The position numbers and the translations under genes were made by a program. From Nematocida ironsii (Eukaryota > Microsporidia), in the NCBI GenBank assembly GCA_001642415.1, contig LTDK01000160.1:59535-123534 (forward strand): DNA of 64,000 nt, read 5' to 3'. The notes under the pieces were generated by a model. That model was not told the DNA's origin, searched no databases, and worked only from the letters and a program-made list of their open reading frames with translations. Below are positions 7,501 through 15,814 of the stretch, in pieces; position 1 is the stretch's first letter; each line of letters begins with the position of its first letter.

Positions 7501-10079
7501 AAAAGATAAAAAAGAGAATTATGGCCACGGTGAACAGCCGGATGAGAAAGAGGTTTTCAAATACTATGTTCTATGCAGGAAAGGAAACTGGAGGACTTGG
7601 CCTGATTTCTTCTCTTGTTTTATTGCAAGCAACTGCCCCTTGGAAAGATGAGATTGTTCGATCCAGCGCAGTGTACAACAAAATACTTTCTGAGATGGGC
7701 AAAGCCTCCTCTGAGAGGACGGCTGACTCGTTACACAAGGTAATAAGCTCGCTAGAGAAGGCGGGGGTGTACATAAATCAAAGCGGAATACCGAGGGTGC
7801 CAGCATTTCTTTATAAACCAACCCGGTTTAGAGCGGATGCTATGTGGAGGCTTAGAAACTATCATTTGTCTGGAATAAAAAGATGGACCACTGAAATACA
7901 CGATGGGCACTGGGTGCCGTGGGAGAGATATAAGTCTCTTCTTCTGCGCACAAATGCACACTCTATTGACTCTTCTCCAATACACTTTACAAATACAGAT
8001 TGCACAGATCTAAAAGCACAAGGAAATCTTTTGCCTTTAGTAGAGCAGAAGTGGACTGGCACTCAAAAGCAGTACGAGTCTACTGCAGAAGATCCAAACA
8101 TTTCAAAAAGTATAATATGTAATGTAGAACCCCCAAAAACAGTAATAAAAGCACGACTAAGCGAAGCCACCAGACTGCCTAATAAGATGTTTATGCTCTG
8201 GTGGAGTCCTACTATTAACCGATGCAAAGTACAAGTGGGCCATCCAATGCGCATTCCAGGCACGCGGATAGATCTTTATGGAAAGCTTTCTTCACTTAGA
8301 CTTAGTTATGAAAAGCTTTTTTCTAATGGACTTTGGGAGAATATCCACCTAGAAATAGCACAGAAACTAGCTCAGTTGTTGGAAACCACCACTCTTACAC
8401 ATGGAGTTCGGTCAATCTGCTTAGTGAATCTGAACTTATCTCTCACAGAAACTCTTCTTCCATCTATATTATTTGATATGCCAGACCTGTCTCTATTTAA
8501 TGGATGGATTGCGCTTAAACTCAGGTGGAGCGATATTGACACAGATGATATTTCAGACGAGTGCGAAAAGTATCTTGAAGAAATGAAAGAATCTGCATCT
8601 TCGTACACACACAGCGAGAATGGGTGTGTTGTTTTGGTTGATCTAAGAACATGTGAATATCGAGTTGGAATAACAAATAAGGCACTTTCTTATATAGATA
8701 CTCTTTTCAACAAATCTTTATTGCCTCACCTGTCTGATCTCCCCAGCTTGAATCTGCTAAAGTCCAGGATATCTCGACTAGTAGGATATTCTGTGAAGGA
8801 AAAAAAAGTGTTTGTTCCTTTAGACATGTTCAAATACTCGCACGGCACACTTCTGTTGGAAATAAGCAATGAGTCTGCCGTGGGAATAAACATACTAACA
8901 GGAGAGATATATAGGCGAAAATACACAGCAGATACTAAATTTGCAACCATTACTCAGTGGGTTGGGCAAATAGCCACAGCACATAAGATACACCATATAT
9001 TCTCACTGCCAAGAACATGCTCACTTCTAGCAAAGTCTAATATAAATGCTATATGCATGCCGTGCAATATAAATATAGAGTTAACCAGTATTCCGTGGGA
9101 AGTAGACAATCCTTATAAACACTGGGGGAAAACAGAACCAGCATACTCTCGTATGCGCCGGCTATTTCTTATAATGCGGCATGTGTCTTTTTTTGGCAAG
9201 GAAGCACTCGACTTATTCTACAAAACCCTGCCTAATGAAGAGTGGGCTTCTATAGAAAGCAAGCTAGCTATGGAAGTTTGCAAGCGCATAAAAAATGAAA
9301 GTAATATTTCAGGCAAAATAGTAGCAGATTCTAACCAAATGAATAATTTTCTTGATAGCATTGCCTTTGGAATAGATATAAAAGAACTATTTGTTAAGCC
9401 ATATGATATAGAAGAGTGGAGAAATATGACAGACTGGAGGAATAGATATAAATTTTCCTGCCAGGATGCCACCGACCTAGATGGCCTGCTTATCCCAGCA
9501 AATAATCAGAAAGACTTAGCAGCGCTGCAGTTAGATCGAGCGGACAAAACCCCATCCTTTGCAATTAATCAAGAGATACTTTCTACACTAATTCGCATTT
9601 CAGACCAGTTAGTTCCGATGGTTGGGTTTATATGCCGAAGTTCGGTATATCCTATGCGATCTATACTTATTACGCCCCGGCAGTTATTTAGCGCTAGAAA
9701 CTTCTTTATTTCTTTTTCTAGCAACGAGCCATTTGTTTTAAGTGCAATAATCCAAACAAAAACACCTTTTTCAGATGGGATTACATTTACTTATACCGGA
9801 ATTCCCTTTGCTATACAATCTGATATTTTAATACTTTCTCTTGATATTATTCATAATAAGTGCACAGGAAATTTGTGTGAAGTTGACTCTATTGGAGATA
9901 CGTTTTCCTTTAAGCCAGTTAAAGATATTTCGGTATGCTATACAAAAGAAAAAAGTATGTTTTTAACTGCAGTTGGATGGAATCAGAATATAGTTAAACA
10001 CACAGCAGACCCAGTACTAATTCCAGAGAGGCCACTCCCCTTTTTTGCTGAAGAGTTTAGAAGGTCTCATTTCATTTAA
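4575..10079 (+). CDS. PRP8: Pre-mRNA-splicing factor PRP8
   Basis: Prp8 is the central scaffold of the U5 snRNP and of the spliceosome's catalytic core. The 1834-residue protein aligns in order with the family. PMPWEDDR lies near residue 55, and the N-terminal signature EPWRVWALFLLGF with VTKQRIKS near 365-405. An AWKCWK motif sits around 450, and the reverse-transcriptase-like and linker regions follow. The diagnostic LWWSPTINR is near residue 1207, followed by the endonuclease-like and RNase H-like domains. Other eukaryotes have about 2300-2400 residues, so this is strongly reduced: the proline-rich N-terminus is absent and several loops are shorter. The C-terminal MPN/Jab1 region is present but hard to recognise. 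The stop codon overlaps an AATAAA. Its presence implies that the organism still splices. Confidence 0.95.
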   Translation: MESTAEDIIQGVIPLPSVYLEKMLTDPPRRNKNALFDGLVASSKIISSLVQSIPMPWEDDRALTCVYTTDGIILDCSWKKSEDSINYKCKWLYTLHGCAFRITYPVKTRNYTNKEYKELRKKYPIIKISQKRSKESLFPVLYSSARKVLRDRKSKNDSLFKEDIETKRRTMSRESINVLLVKAQKEVKRQEKRVIQDNSGVKPEDKKDSRYIPPKKEFKSVMEWTKFARLYLFQGRRMLSYVIEERKLKYLQVSDVYTLDASRTLSTKDKKKSRLGQSFHVIQELFKFLARIVAIVEKKKKEEISQEESMKMLFKEFTHVGTTTAIYRYKYSTIRQISETSKMAKLLNVCTEKTKAPYNLMWCEPWRVWALFLLGFTPMLSQRLAEYVQRRREGRQRRKKGVTKQRIKSARDICFKKEIFECISNIIEPQKINLQIIKNTLKNAWKCWKKEENHEEYIKEQITSKSLSSIKHEDIYKIQDLLIEQIENLGIIWYKETVQEWNKYVNCRISNKKEIRKIRARVLRMSMMLNKRTQKFALEKEFSGECSSFSCLFPKEEAEHINLLSLSLYSADIMQDILFLSLNRLLSTYKRHLSQEEKREMEYIKTSMNLLPETLARIIKRLTKHKESAPIVIKYTASDLTYTYLIEEKVADSFLEHLMAYYLHKNNLLVHKTLPLDTEPLPVTLYKYAESIREIIGKQHKLEEKQGKTESLYFSSIDLTNASREIDRVSLSNCISNICDSVLTKYIISKCSSTLTYKDITATQRIGISCGLEFYSTVNELILQRIDRILCTLKNNIVMEYFRCGNIVYILHNKGLFDFSTPDLSLLVDLLVPCASNPSYYRNSDFLRELSILEGRLERLPTLLFNIGKKERDLDPIKQGGLEEIINSIKIDSFPISLNVGEFYINLTHTSAYLQSSKEALREHFHLKARNIYYDMTGSSFSIAADRWNRLIIQIVLFFREALTKEFWRIIQRYEEKIKKRIMATVNSRMRKRFSNTMFYAGKETGGLGLISSLVLLQATAPWKDEIVRSSAVYNKILSEMGKASSERTADSLHKVISSLEKAGVYINQSGIPRVPAFLYKPTRFRADAMWRLRNYHLSGIKRWTTEIHDGHWVPWERYKSLLLRTNAHSIDSSPIHFTNTDCTDLKAQGNLLPLVEQKWTGTQKQYESTAEDPNISKSIICNVEPPKTVIKARLSEATRLPNKMFMLWWSPTINRCKVQVGHPMRIPGTRIDLYGKLSSLRLSYEKLFSNGLWENIHLEIAQKLAQLLETTTLTHGVRSICLVNLNLSLTETLLPSILFDMPDLSLFNGWIALKLRWSDIDTDDISDECEKYLEEMKESASSYTHSENGCVVLVDLRTCEYRVGITNKALSYIDTLFNKSLLPHLSDLPSLNLLKSRISRLVGYSVKEKKVFVPLDMFKYSHGTLLLEISNESAVGINILTGEIYRRKYTADTKFATITQWVGQIATAHKIHHIFSLPRTCSLLAKSNINAICMPCNINIELTSIPWEVDNPYKHWGKTEPAYSRMRRLFLIMRHVSFFGKEALDLFYKTLPNEEWASIESKLAMEVCKRIKNESNISGKIVADSNQMNNFLDSIAFGIDIKELFVKPYDIEEWRNMTDWRNRYKFSCQDATDLDGLLIPANNQKDLAALQLDRADKTPSFAINQEILSTLIRISDQLVPMVGFICRSSVYPMRSILITPRQLFSARNFFISFSSNEPFVLSAIIQTKTPFSDGITFTYTGIPFAIQSDILILSLDIIHNKCTGNLCEVDSIGDTFSFKPVKDISVCYTKEKSMFLTAVGWNQNIVKHTADPVLIPERPLPFFAEEFRRSHFI

Positions 10080-10590
10080 TAAAATACTCGAAAAATCCAT
10101 TTTGGTAGATACGTCTTATCAATAATAATTTTGTGCCTTATATAGGAGTATAGTGATATTTACATTTTGTAGTATATTTAATCCGCCGGTCCCTTATTTT
10201 TTTAATGATAATCCGAAATATAATCTGAAATTAAAATAAAGCAAATAATAAGATATATGTATAAATTATTGCTGTGTCTAGAAGAATAAATTAATAAAAG
10301 ATCATTTATATTCTATTTATGAATATATTTATGTGCTTCTAGATGTATTCTGTCTATCTTTTGCATTTAGAGTTATATTGTCTTATTAAGCAATGCTAAG
10401 TTTATTTTTATTTTATATACTTATTACACTATTTGCTAGATATAAATAGACGTATACTATAGGCCCTTTCTGCATGTCAGGCTAGTGTATATAGTGGTGT
10501 ATCACAGAGAATAATACTGCAAAGACAATGTAAACAATGCATCTTTAATTCTAAGTAACTACCATTGCCTATGCTAAGAATATTTATATT
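10080..10590. other. Convergent intergenic region, no gene seen
   Basis: About 510 bp of AT-rich sequence lies between the 3' ends of PRP8 and SEC11. It holds TAATCCGAAAT near 10206, a variant of the recurrent CCCGAAA element. I saw no RNA gene. Confidence 0.6.
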
Positions 10591-11316
10591 TTATTCTTGC
10601 TTTTCTTTTTTCTTTTTTTTCTCTTTTTCTTCTTCTTCCTCACTTTCTTGTTTCTTTTCTTTTTCATCCAGTCTAGCTATTTTTATTGTGTTATCCCTTG
10701 TGAATGCCACATCAATTGCTAGAATTCCAATAATTACATATTTTAGCCACTTCCAATATCCTGTCCATATGGTTACCATCCCCAGCAGAGGGAAGGAAGC
10801 ATATACTACTGTTCCCATGTGTTTAGAATTTATATATCTGAGGCCCTTTTCTCTATATAAGAAGATATCATTAGATCGGTTGTTATCTCCCTTCGTCATG
10901 TACTGGAAGTGATTTGCTAGTGGGTTCTTAGTGGTTGCCTCACATCCGGCGATTGGGGTTTTTGAATATAATTTGTCTATTACCCTGTGAACTATTGGAA
11001 TATCCTCGTCTGCTAGCTGGAATACACAAATGTCTCCTGCATAGTACTCACTTCTCATTTTAGCTAAAAGAAGAATGTCTCCTCTGTCAAATCCTGGATA
11101 CATACTCTCACTCAAAACAACCACAATGGGAGACTTTGTATTGCATATGACTGCCACAAGCATCCACACCATGTATGCACTGCAAATCATATAAGAAGCC
11201 TGCAACAGCTGCAGAATTGTCTGTCGCATGCCTAGTTTATTGTAGTAAGCAATGTCTTCCTTGCTAAATATTACATCTGACATTGGCACATGACTCAATA
11301 TATCTCCTACTCGCAT
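10591..11316 (-). CDS. SEC11: Signal peptidase complex catalytic subunit SEC11
   Basis: SEC11 removes signal peptides from secretory proteins at the ER membrane. The 241-residue protein has an N-terminal membrane segment (about 41-58). The catalytic serine lies in SESMYPGF (Ser71), the histidine in VHRVID (His110), and the acidic residues in TKGDNN (Asp144) and nearby. The serine-histidine-aspartate arrangement is that of eukaryotic Sec11 rather than the Ser-Lys bacterial enzyme. A second hydrophobic stretch lies at about 185-210. The last 25 or so residues are almost pure Lys/Glu, encoded by a pyrimidine-rich microsatellite; this tail is unusual and makes the protein longer than yeast Sec11 (167 aa). 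Two TTTCGGG elements lie 65-95 bp upstream. Confidence 0.92.
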   Translation of the reverse strand: MRVGDILSHVPMSDVIFSKEDIAYYNKLGMRQTILQLLQASYMICSAYMVWMLVAVICNTKSPIVVVLSESMYPGFDRGDILLLAKMRSEYYAGDICVFQLADEDIPIVHRVIDKLYSKTPIAGCEATTKNPLANHFQYMTKGDNNRSNDIFLYREKGLRYINSKHMGTVVYASFPLLGMVTIWTGYWKWLKYVIIGILAIDVAFTRDNTIKIARLDEKEKKQESEEEEEKEKKKKKEKQE

Positions 11317-11765
11317 AACAAATAAAATTTATAATTCTAAACTTATACTTTATATGGAAATAAACTAATTAGACGATGCAATTTCGGGTTAAGTCAGGTT
11401 TTTCGGGTTATTTTTCTAGCCTTCGTGATATTAATATTGGCGTTTTGAGCTATATGTAATACAGGAGTATTTCATACACTATGAGCATATTTAAAGCGAT
11501 TTAATTATTTTCTCGGGGATTGCGCACTAAATAGGTCAGTTCTTTGGCATTCCCGGCATGCTCCATTTTTATGTTGATTTATGCTGCTTCTCGTGCTTAG
11601 CTATGTAATATTCGGGCCATTCCCGTATTTGAGCATTTAAGCAATCTTATGCGCAGTAGGGACCATACCAGGTATTTTGTTGATAGTACCTATGAATATA
11701 CTGGTTCTCTTCTAACGTATTCATTATTGAAATATATTTAGCATAGGACTTACTATTTTTTTCGG
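11317..11765. promoter_or_regulatory. Divergent intergenic region with paired TTTCGGG elements
   Basis: 449 bp separate the starts of SEC11 (minus) and the TBL1-like gene (plus). Two same-orientation copies of TTTCGGGTTA start at 11382 and 11401, 19 bp apart. Looser CGGG-containing variants lie near 11515 and 11612. As this is the only DNA between two divergent starts, a shared promoter role is likely but inferred. Confidence 0.5.
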
Positions 11766-13058
11766 ATGATTACACTGACAAGCACAGAGCTGAACTATCT
11801 AGTATACAGATATCTTATAGAAGAAGGATACGTTCACTCGGCATATGTATTTGGGCATGAAACTATGATAGAAGACAATCCATCTGTCCCACAGCTGCAA
11901 AGAGATGCGCTTAAGAATTATGTAATAAAGGGAGTAGAAATGGAGTATGTTGAAAAACACTCAAATATGGCAACAGGGATACGGAAGTGCACGTCAAAGT
12001 ACAGTATATCTACGCCGCACATGTGTATAGAGCAAGAAATAGAAATACATCCTATTTACCTGGACTCCCAGGAGAGTGATGTAAGTCTTTGTGCATGGGC
12101 CGAAAATGGGGAAATGGTGACAGGCAGTCAAAACTGTCTTCTGCGCCTATGGAATCTGCCAAATGTAAAGAAGGAGTGGAGGGTAGGAATCAATCAAAAC
12201 AATGCGCATGGAATAACAGGAGTGGCAATTGAGTCAGACTCGCCCTTTGGGGATTCTACTCGGGCCACTACTATAGTGGGGGCAACCCATAGTGGAGAGC
12301 TATTTGTGACAAAGAATGAAAAGGAGTGGAAGGCTTTGCATGGACACCGGGGGCCAATTGTAGCTGTATCGCTTAAAGGAAACGAATTACTAACTGGAGG
12401 ATGGGATGGGCTGTGCAAGAAATGGACAATAGAAAATAATTCACTTGTAGATGTAAAGACATGGCCACTGCATAAGGGCGCAATCATGGACATTCTTTCT
12501 CTGGATCCGGGTATAATTACTTGCAGTGCAGATGGAACTCTTTCCTGCATAAACAAGTACCCTTCAGATGGCCAAATAACCAAGCTATCTGGGCATGATG
12601 GAGAAATAAATTCAATTGTAGAGATGGATGGAAGGATCATTTCCTGCTCGGATGACACAAAATTGAAGATATGGCAGTTTAACAAAAAAGAGCCGCTGAA
12701 TGTACTGAACGGGCACACTCAAGAGGTCTACTCTGTTAGTGTTGCAAAAAATATATTTGCGTCCGGGTCATTTGACGCTACTATAGGGATCTGGTCACCA
12801 GAGCGTTCAGAGGCACTGAATTTCCTGATTGGGCACGAAAAGCCGATTTATACTGTGGACTTCTCCAAAGACCAAACGCTTCTAGCATCGGGAGGATTGG
12901 ATCCTGTGGCAAAACTGTGGGATATTCGGTCAAATGAGCTAGTTAAAGAGTTTGACATTGGTGCAGCAATTTACCAAATTAAATTCTCCCCGACAAACAA
13001 TAGTCTGTTAGTTTGTAGCTCTGACCCCCGCCCGATTATTCTGGACATTCGGAAATAA
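11766..13058 (+). CDS. SIF2: TBL1/SIF2-type LisH-WD40 repeat protein
   Basis: Members of this family are structural subunits of histone deacetylase corepressor complexes (yeast Set3C, animal NCoR/SMRT) in the nucleus. The 430 residues start with a LisH motif (about 3-35: ELNYLVYRYLIEEGYVHSAY). A short linker follows, then about seven to eight WD40 repeats. The clearest are LSGHDGEINSI ... KLKIW, LNGHTQEVYSV ... IGIW and IGHEKPIYTVDFS ... KLWDIR. The final blade, ending in ILDIRK, matches the TBL1 C-terminus. Length is close to yeast Sif2 (535) minus its linker. An AATAAA lies about 10 bp after the stop. Other LisH-WD40 proteins are possible but fit less well. Confidence 0.8.
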   Translation: MITLTSTELNYLVYRYLIEEGYVHSAYVFGHETMIEDNPSVPQLQRDALKNYVIKGVEMEYVEKHSNMATGIRKCTSKYSISTPHMCIEQEIEIHPIYLDSQESDVSLCAWAENGEMVTGSQNCLLRLWNLPNVKKEWRVGINQNNAHGITGVAIESDSPFGDSTRATTIVGATHSGELFVTKNEKEWKALHGHRGPIVAVSLKGNELLTGGWDGLCKKWTIENNSLVDVKTWPLHKGAIMDILSLDPGIITCSADGTLSCINKYPSDGQITKLSGHDGEINSIVEMDGRIISCSDDTKLKIWQFNKKEPLNVLNGHTQEVYSVSVAKNIFASGSFDATIGIWSPERSEALNFLIGHEKPIYTVDFSKDQTLLASGGLDPVAKLWDIRSNELVKEFDIGAAIYQIKFSPTNNSLLVCSSDPRPIILDIRK

Positions 13059-13218
13059 TTTGCATAATAAATGCTATACAGCAAGTTTTCTTTTTCTTTT
13101 CTTGCATCGGCCTTTATCCGCGGTAAGCACGCTCTGTGCTCTTCTATATCCAGTTAATATGTTTTTCTATGGGTTTTTTCTTTATGTGATAGAACAGTGT
13201 GTGTTTTAAATTGCGTGT

Positions 13219-13323
13219 TTTTTCTATTTTCACTTTTATTATAAAACAAACCCATACATAAACAAATCTTTCTTTCAGAAAGTGAACGGGTTTATTTTTA
13301 TAATAAAAGTGAAAATAGAAAAA
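13219..13323. repeat. Long near-perfect inverted repeat (35-36 bp arms)
   Basis: The left arm at 13219-13253 and the right arm at 13288-13323 are reverse complements apart from a one- to two-base difference. They are separated by 34 bp, which itself holds a 6-bp stem, CTTCTT-like (CTTTCT ttc AGAAAG), near 13269-13283. The whole unit would fold into one long hairpin. It lies about 160 bp after the SIF2 stop. It could be a remnant of a small inverted-repeat element, a structured RNA or a transcription end signal. Confidence 0.85.
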
Positions 13324-13761
13324 AATATAAAGCATATAAATAGCCAATATAAACAGAAACCGCGATTTTTGTAAATACTCTGAACAGGTATAAAAGCACT
13401 AAGGATCTTTAATTATTGGGGCGTTATGCAAAAAGAGCATTAAAAATAGAGAACATCTAAAAACACCATTATTTTACATCAATATAAGACGGATGATGTG
13501 ATTCAGCACAATAACACTGATAGTTCTGGTTATTTCAACACAGACATAAATACAAATGTGCTTAGGCTAGCTGCCAATTTTACTATAGCTTATATACAAT
13601 GCAAATACAGGTTTACTTTAAAGCTTTCTTGTTGACAACGGAATATGCAGTATACTGCTTACCATTTGAATTTTGAGTATTTAGCATAATATATCATGCA
13701 TATAGAAAATTAAAATATATATTTCAGAATTCAGCTAAGCATAGTTAAGCGCAAAGAGTAG

Positions 13762-13795
13762 TATTTAAAAGAATCCAGAAGAATATAACCCGAAA
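13762..13795 (+). promoter_or_regulatory. TATTTAAA box plus CCCGAAA element before HOP2-like gene
   Basis: TATTTAAA lies at 13762-13769. AACCCGAAAA follows, with its core at 13789-13795, 22 bp before the ATG at 13818. It is a compact example of the two recurrent upstream signals of this window placed together. Confidence 0.4.
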
Positions 13796-13817
13796 ATTTT
13801 CTGACTAAAATATTTCT

Positions 13818-14882
13818 ATGGCAGGAAGACCATCGGCACGAGGAAAAAGGCAAGCTGCAAACCAGGAATCGAGCAGAAACAGTCCAAAAGGAAGAGGAAG
13901 AAATGCAAATGCAGAAGAAATCCATAGTGAAAACACACCCCCAAGTGATTATATGGTGGACAGAGAAATAGTGCTTAGCTCTGAAGAAGAGAACAACAAC
14001 GAAATAGTTTTAAGCTCAGACGAGCCAAGCAGTACTCTAAAGCATAATCAGGCAGAAAACTACTCATCAGATGCCAATGAGGACACTGAGAAGGAGGAGC
14101 TTCTGGAAGAAGATCAGGAAGACTCAGTTTTAGAGGAGCAAGAAGAAGAAGAGAGCACAAATAAATCGCGCAGAAAGAGAAAATCTGCAGAAAAAGCAAA
14201 TACTACCATTCCAGCAGCAAAGAGAAAGGCAACTGAGAAAAAGAAAGCTGAAAAAAAAGTAAAGGACAGTGTAGAGACAACAAAAAAGATTCAGGAGGAG
14301 ATTCTCAAGTTTATAATAGAGAGAAACGAGCCACTTAATGCAATAGAAGTGGGTCTAAACTTTCAAACAGGACCATATGCTGTAGGACAAACCTCTGTAA
14401 AGAAGATTCTTTTGTATCTAACAGAACAGAATCTAATAAGAGAGAAGAAGGCAGGTATAACTTCTGTGTTCCTCCCCATTCACTCCAAAGAAGATAATGA
14501 CACCGACACTACAGAGCTAGATGCAAAGATGGCGAATCTTATAGAGGAAAAGAAGGTGCTGGAAGAAGCGGTAAGTCAGCTGCGGCAAGAGAAAAAAGAG
14601 TTACAAATGTATCCAGCAGACTGTGATTTATTAGATGAGCTAGAGAGTGTGGGGAAGGAGCTTAGTGAAAAGAAGGCTCAGATAAAGAAGTATACAGCAA
14701 ATACAGAAGTTATAGATCCAAAAGAAAAAAAGAAGCTAGAAAAAGCACTTGAAGATACAATAGCCCTAAAGAAGAAGGTAAAGAAGTACTTCAAGTCTAT
14801 TCTTGCAGAAATGGCAGAAGGATCAAATATGAAGCCGTGTGCAATACTTGAGAATCTTGGAATAACCTTGCCAGAGAACTAA
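13818..14882 (+). CDS. HOP2: HOP2/PSMC3IP-like homologous-pairing protein
   Basis: HOP2 works with MND1 to help Dmc1/Rad51 in strand exchange during meiosis. The C-terminal 200 residues have the family's layout. A winged-helix domain (about 158-220) ends in NLIREKKAGITSVFLP. A long coiled coil (about 232-315) follows, with the characteristic VIDPKEKKKLEKAL segment, and then a terminal helical cap, CAILENLGITLPEN. The first 155 residues are extra: a basic start with GRPSARGKRQ and KGRGR motifs resembling AT-hooks, then Ser/Glu-rich acidic repeats (IVLSSEE / IVLSSDE) and a Lys-rich stretch. Typical HOP2 is near 220 residues, so this extension is unusual. MND1 is not in the window. Confidence 0.75.
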   Translation: MAGRPSARGKRQAANQESSRNSPKGRGRNANAEEIHSENTPPSDYMVDREIVLSSEEENNNEIVLSSDEPSSTLKHNQAENYSSDANEDTEKEELLEEDQEDSVLEEQEEEESTNKSRRKRKSAEKANTTIPAAKRKATEKKKAEKKVKDSVETTKKIQEEILKFIIERNEPLNAIEVGLNFQTGPYAVGQTSVKKILLYLTEQNLIREKKAGITSVFLPIHSKEDNDTDTTELDAKMANLIEEKKVLEEAVSQLRQEKKELQMYPADCDLLDELESVGKELSEKKAQIKKYTANTEVIDPKEKKKLEKALEDTIALKKKVKKYFKSILAEMAEGSNMKPCAILENLGITLPEN

Positions 14883-15257
14883 TCAATCAAAGGCTGTCTA
14901 TTTTGACAACTGAGCAATTTCAAAAAAGTCCAATTTAAAAGTATTAAGAGCGTATAATTAACATATTAGCACATAATTAATATAGAAAGCATAATTTCAG
15001 TTTTCGGGTTATTTCAGATAAAATACTAAATATGATACTTTTGTTAGAGAATTTCTTTCTCTGGCTTATGTCCATCTATATTAAATTTATGTGGACGCTT
15101 ATAAATTTAATAAATGGTTAATTATAGGCATGGGTCTCTCTAAGCTTTTTATTTTTATTTATGACTATTTTTATGGGTTTAAGCTTATTTGTTGTAAATT
15201 ACAAAATTAATACAGAAAATAATAGCGCAAAACAACCAAAAATTCGTATTTAGATTT
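14883..15257. other. Convergent intergenic region, no gene seen
   Basis: 375 bp lie between the ends of the HOP2-like gene and MBF1. A TTTCGGGTTATTTC element lies at 15002, notable because neither neighbour starts here. A 26-codon frame at 15130-15210 is considered chance. Confidence 0.55.
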
Positions 15258-15632
15258 TTATTTACCAACAGAGAACATTGCATCAAACTTTGTTTCTAGG
15301 GCCTTTTCTAGTCTTTGAAAAACGAATTTATCAAATATTGCATCATCCTTTTCAATTGCAGCAATTGTTTGGACCGGCTTGCTTATTTTTGTGGCAAGGT
15401 CCTTTTGCGAAAGTTTTTTTCCCTCTCTGGCCATTCTTACTGCTTTACCAAATCCCTTTTGAAACTTGAGAACTTTCAGTACTCCGGTATCTTCATTGTA
15501 GAGAACAGAAGAAGAGACGCCAGAAACCGGCTTTGGCGTGCTTTGTGGCTTGACTGTCTTTGTTAGTCTGACAACTCTGTCATCAAACATGTTTGCTGGT
15601 TTAATGTTGGCTTTTGGCGCTTGTCTTGGCAT
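15258..15632 (-). CDS. MBF1: Multiprotein-bridging factor 1 (MBF1)
   Basis: MBF1 is a small helix-turn-helix protein that bridges TBP and activators and also guards reading frame at collided ribosomes. From the Met at 15632 it has 124 residues. The N-terminal part contains FDDRVVRLTKTVKPQST, and the Cro/C1-type HTH spans about 63-118 (KAVRMAREGKKLSQKDLATKISKPVQTIAAIE). The frame is open eight codons further upstream, but MPRQAPKANI fits the family start better. It is slightly shorter than yeast MBF1 (151 aa). It lies 73 bp from, and divergent to, the tRNA-Gly gene. Confidence 0.88.
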   Translation of the reverse strand: MPRQAPKANIKPANMFDDRVVRLTKTVKPQSTPKPVSGVSSSVLYNEDTGVLKVLKFQKGFGKAVRMAREGKKLSQKDLATKISKPVQTIAAIEKDDAIFDKFVFQRLEKALETKFDAMFSVGK

Positions 15633-15705
15633 AAAAAAATGTATTACCACATTCACAATAAATAGGGCCCATGGCGCGTAAAGATGCTTCTAATGATACT
15701 TGTGG

Positions 15706-15776
15706 GCGCTAATGGTATAATGGTAGAACGCAACCCTTCCAAGGTTAAGACCCGGGTTCGATTCCCGGTTAGCGCA
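15706..15776 (+). tRNA. tRNA-Gly (anticodon UCC)
   Basis: A full cloverleaf can be drawn. The acceptor stem is GCGCTAA/TTAGCGC. The D-arm has GGTATAATGGTAG (A box). The anticodon loop is CTTCCAA with anticodon TCC. The T-arm is CCGGGTTCGATTCCCGG (B box). No intron is present and CCA is not encoded. A run of six T at 15778-15783 is the Pol III terminator. The protein gene at 15815 begins only about 32 bp after this terminator. Confidence 0.95.
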
Positions 15777-15814
15777 CTTTTTTACCGTACTTATTTTTTC
15801 AAGAATTTTCTCCC

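Larger units (their letters stand above)
13059..13817. other. Intergenic region with long inverted repeat and HOP2 promoter elements
   Basis: About 760 bp lie between SIF2 and the HOP2-like gene. It contains the long hairpin at 13219-13323 (separate entry), a TATTTAAA box at 13762-13769 and a CCCGAAA element at 13789-13795, just before the HOP2 start. The rest is AT-rich without recognisable genes. Confidence 0.6.

Noticed and set aside
13144..13347. A 67-codon minus-strand frame rich in aromatic residues
   Set aside because: It lies across the long inverted repeat; its openness follows from the AT-rich hairpin, and it has no start context or protein-like pattern.
15130..15210. A 26-codon frame beginning MGLSKLF, like an ARF GTPase N-terminus
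   Set aside because: No GTP-binding motifs follow in any frame; similarity over a few residues is chance.
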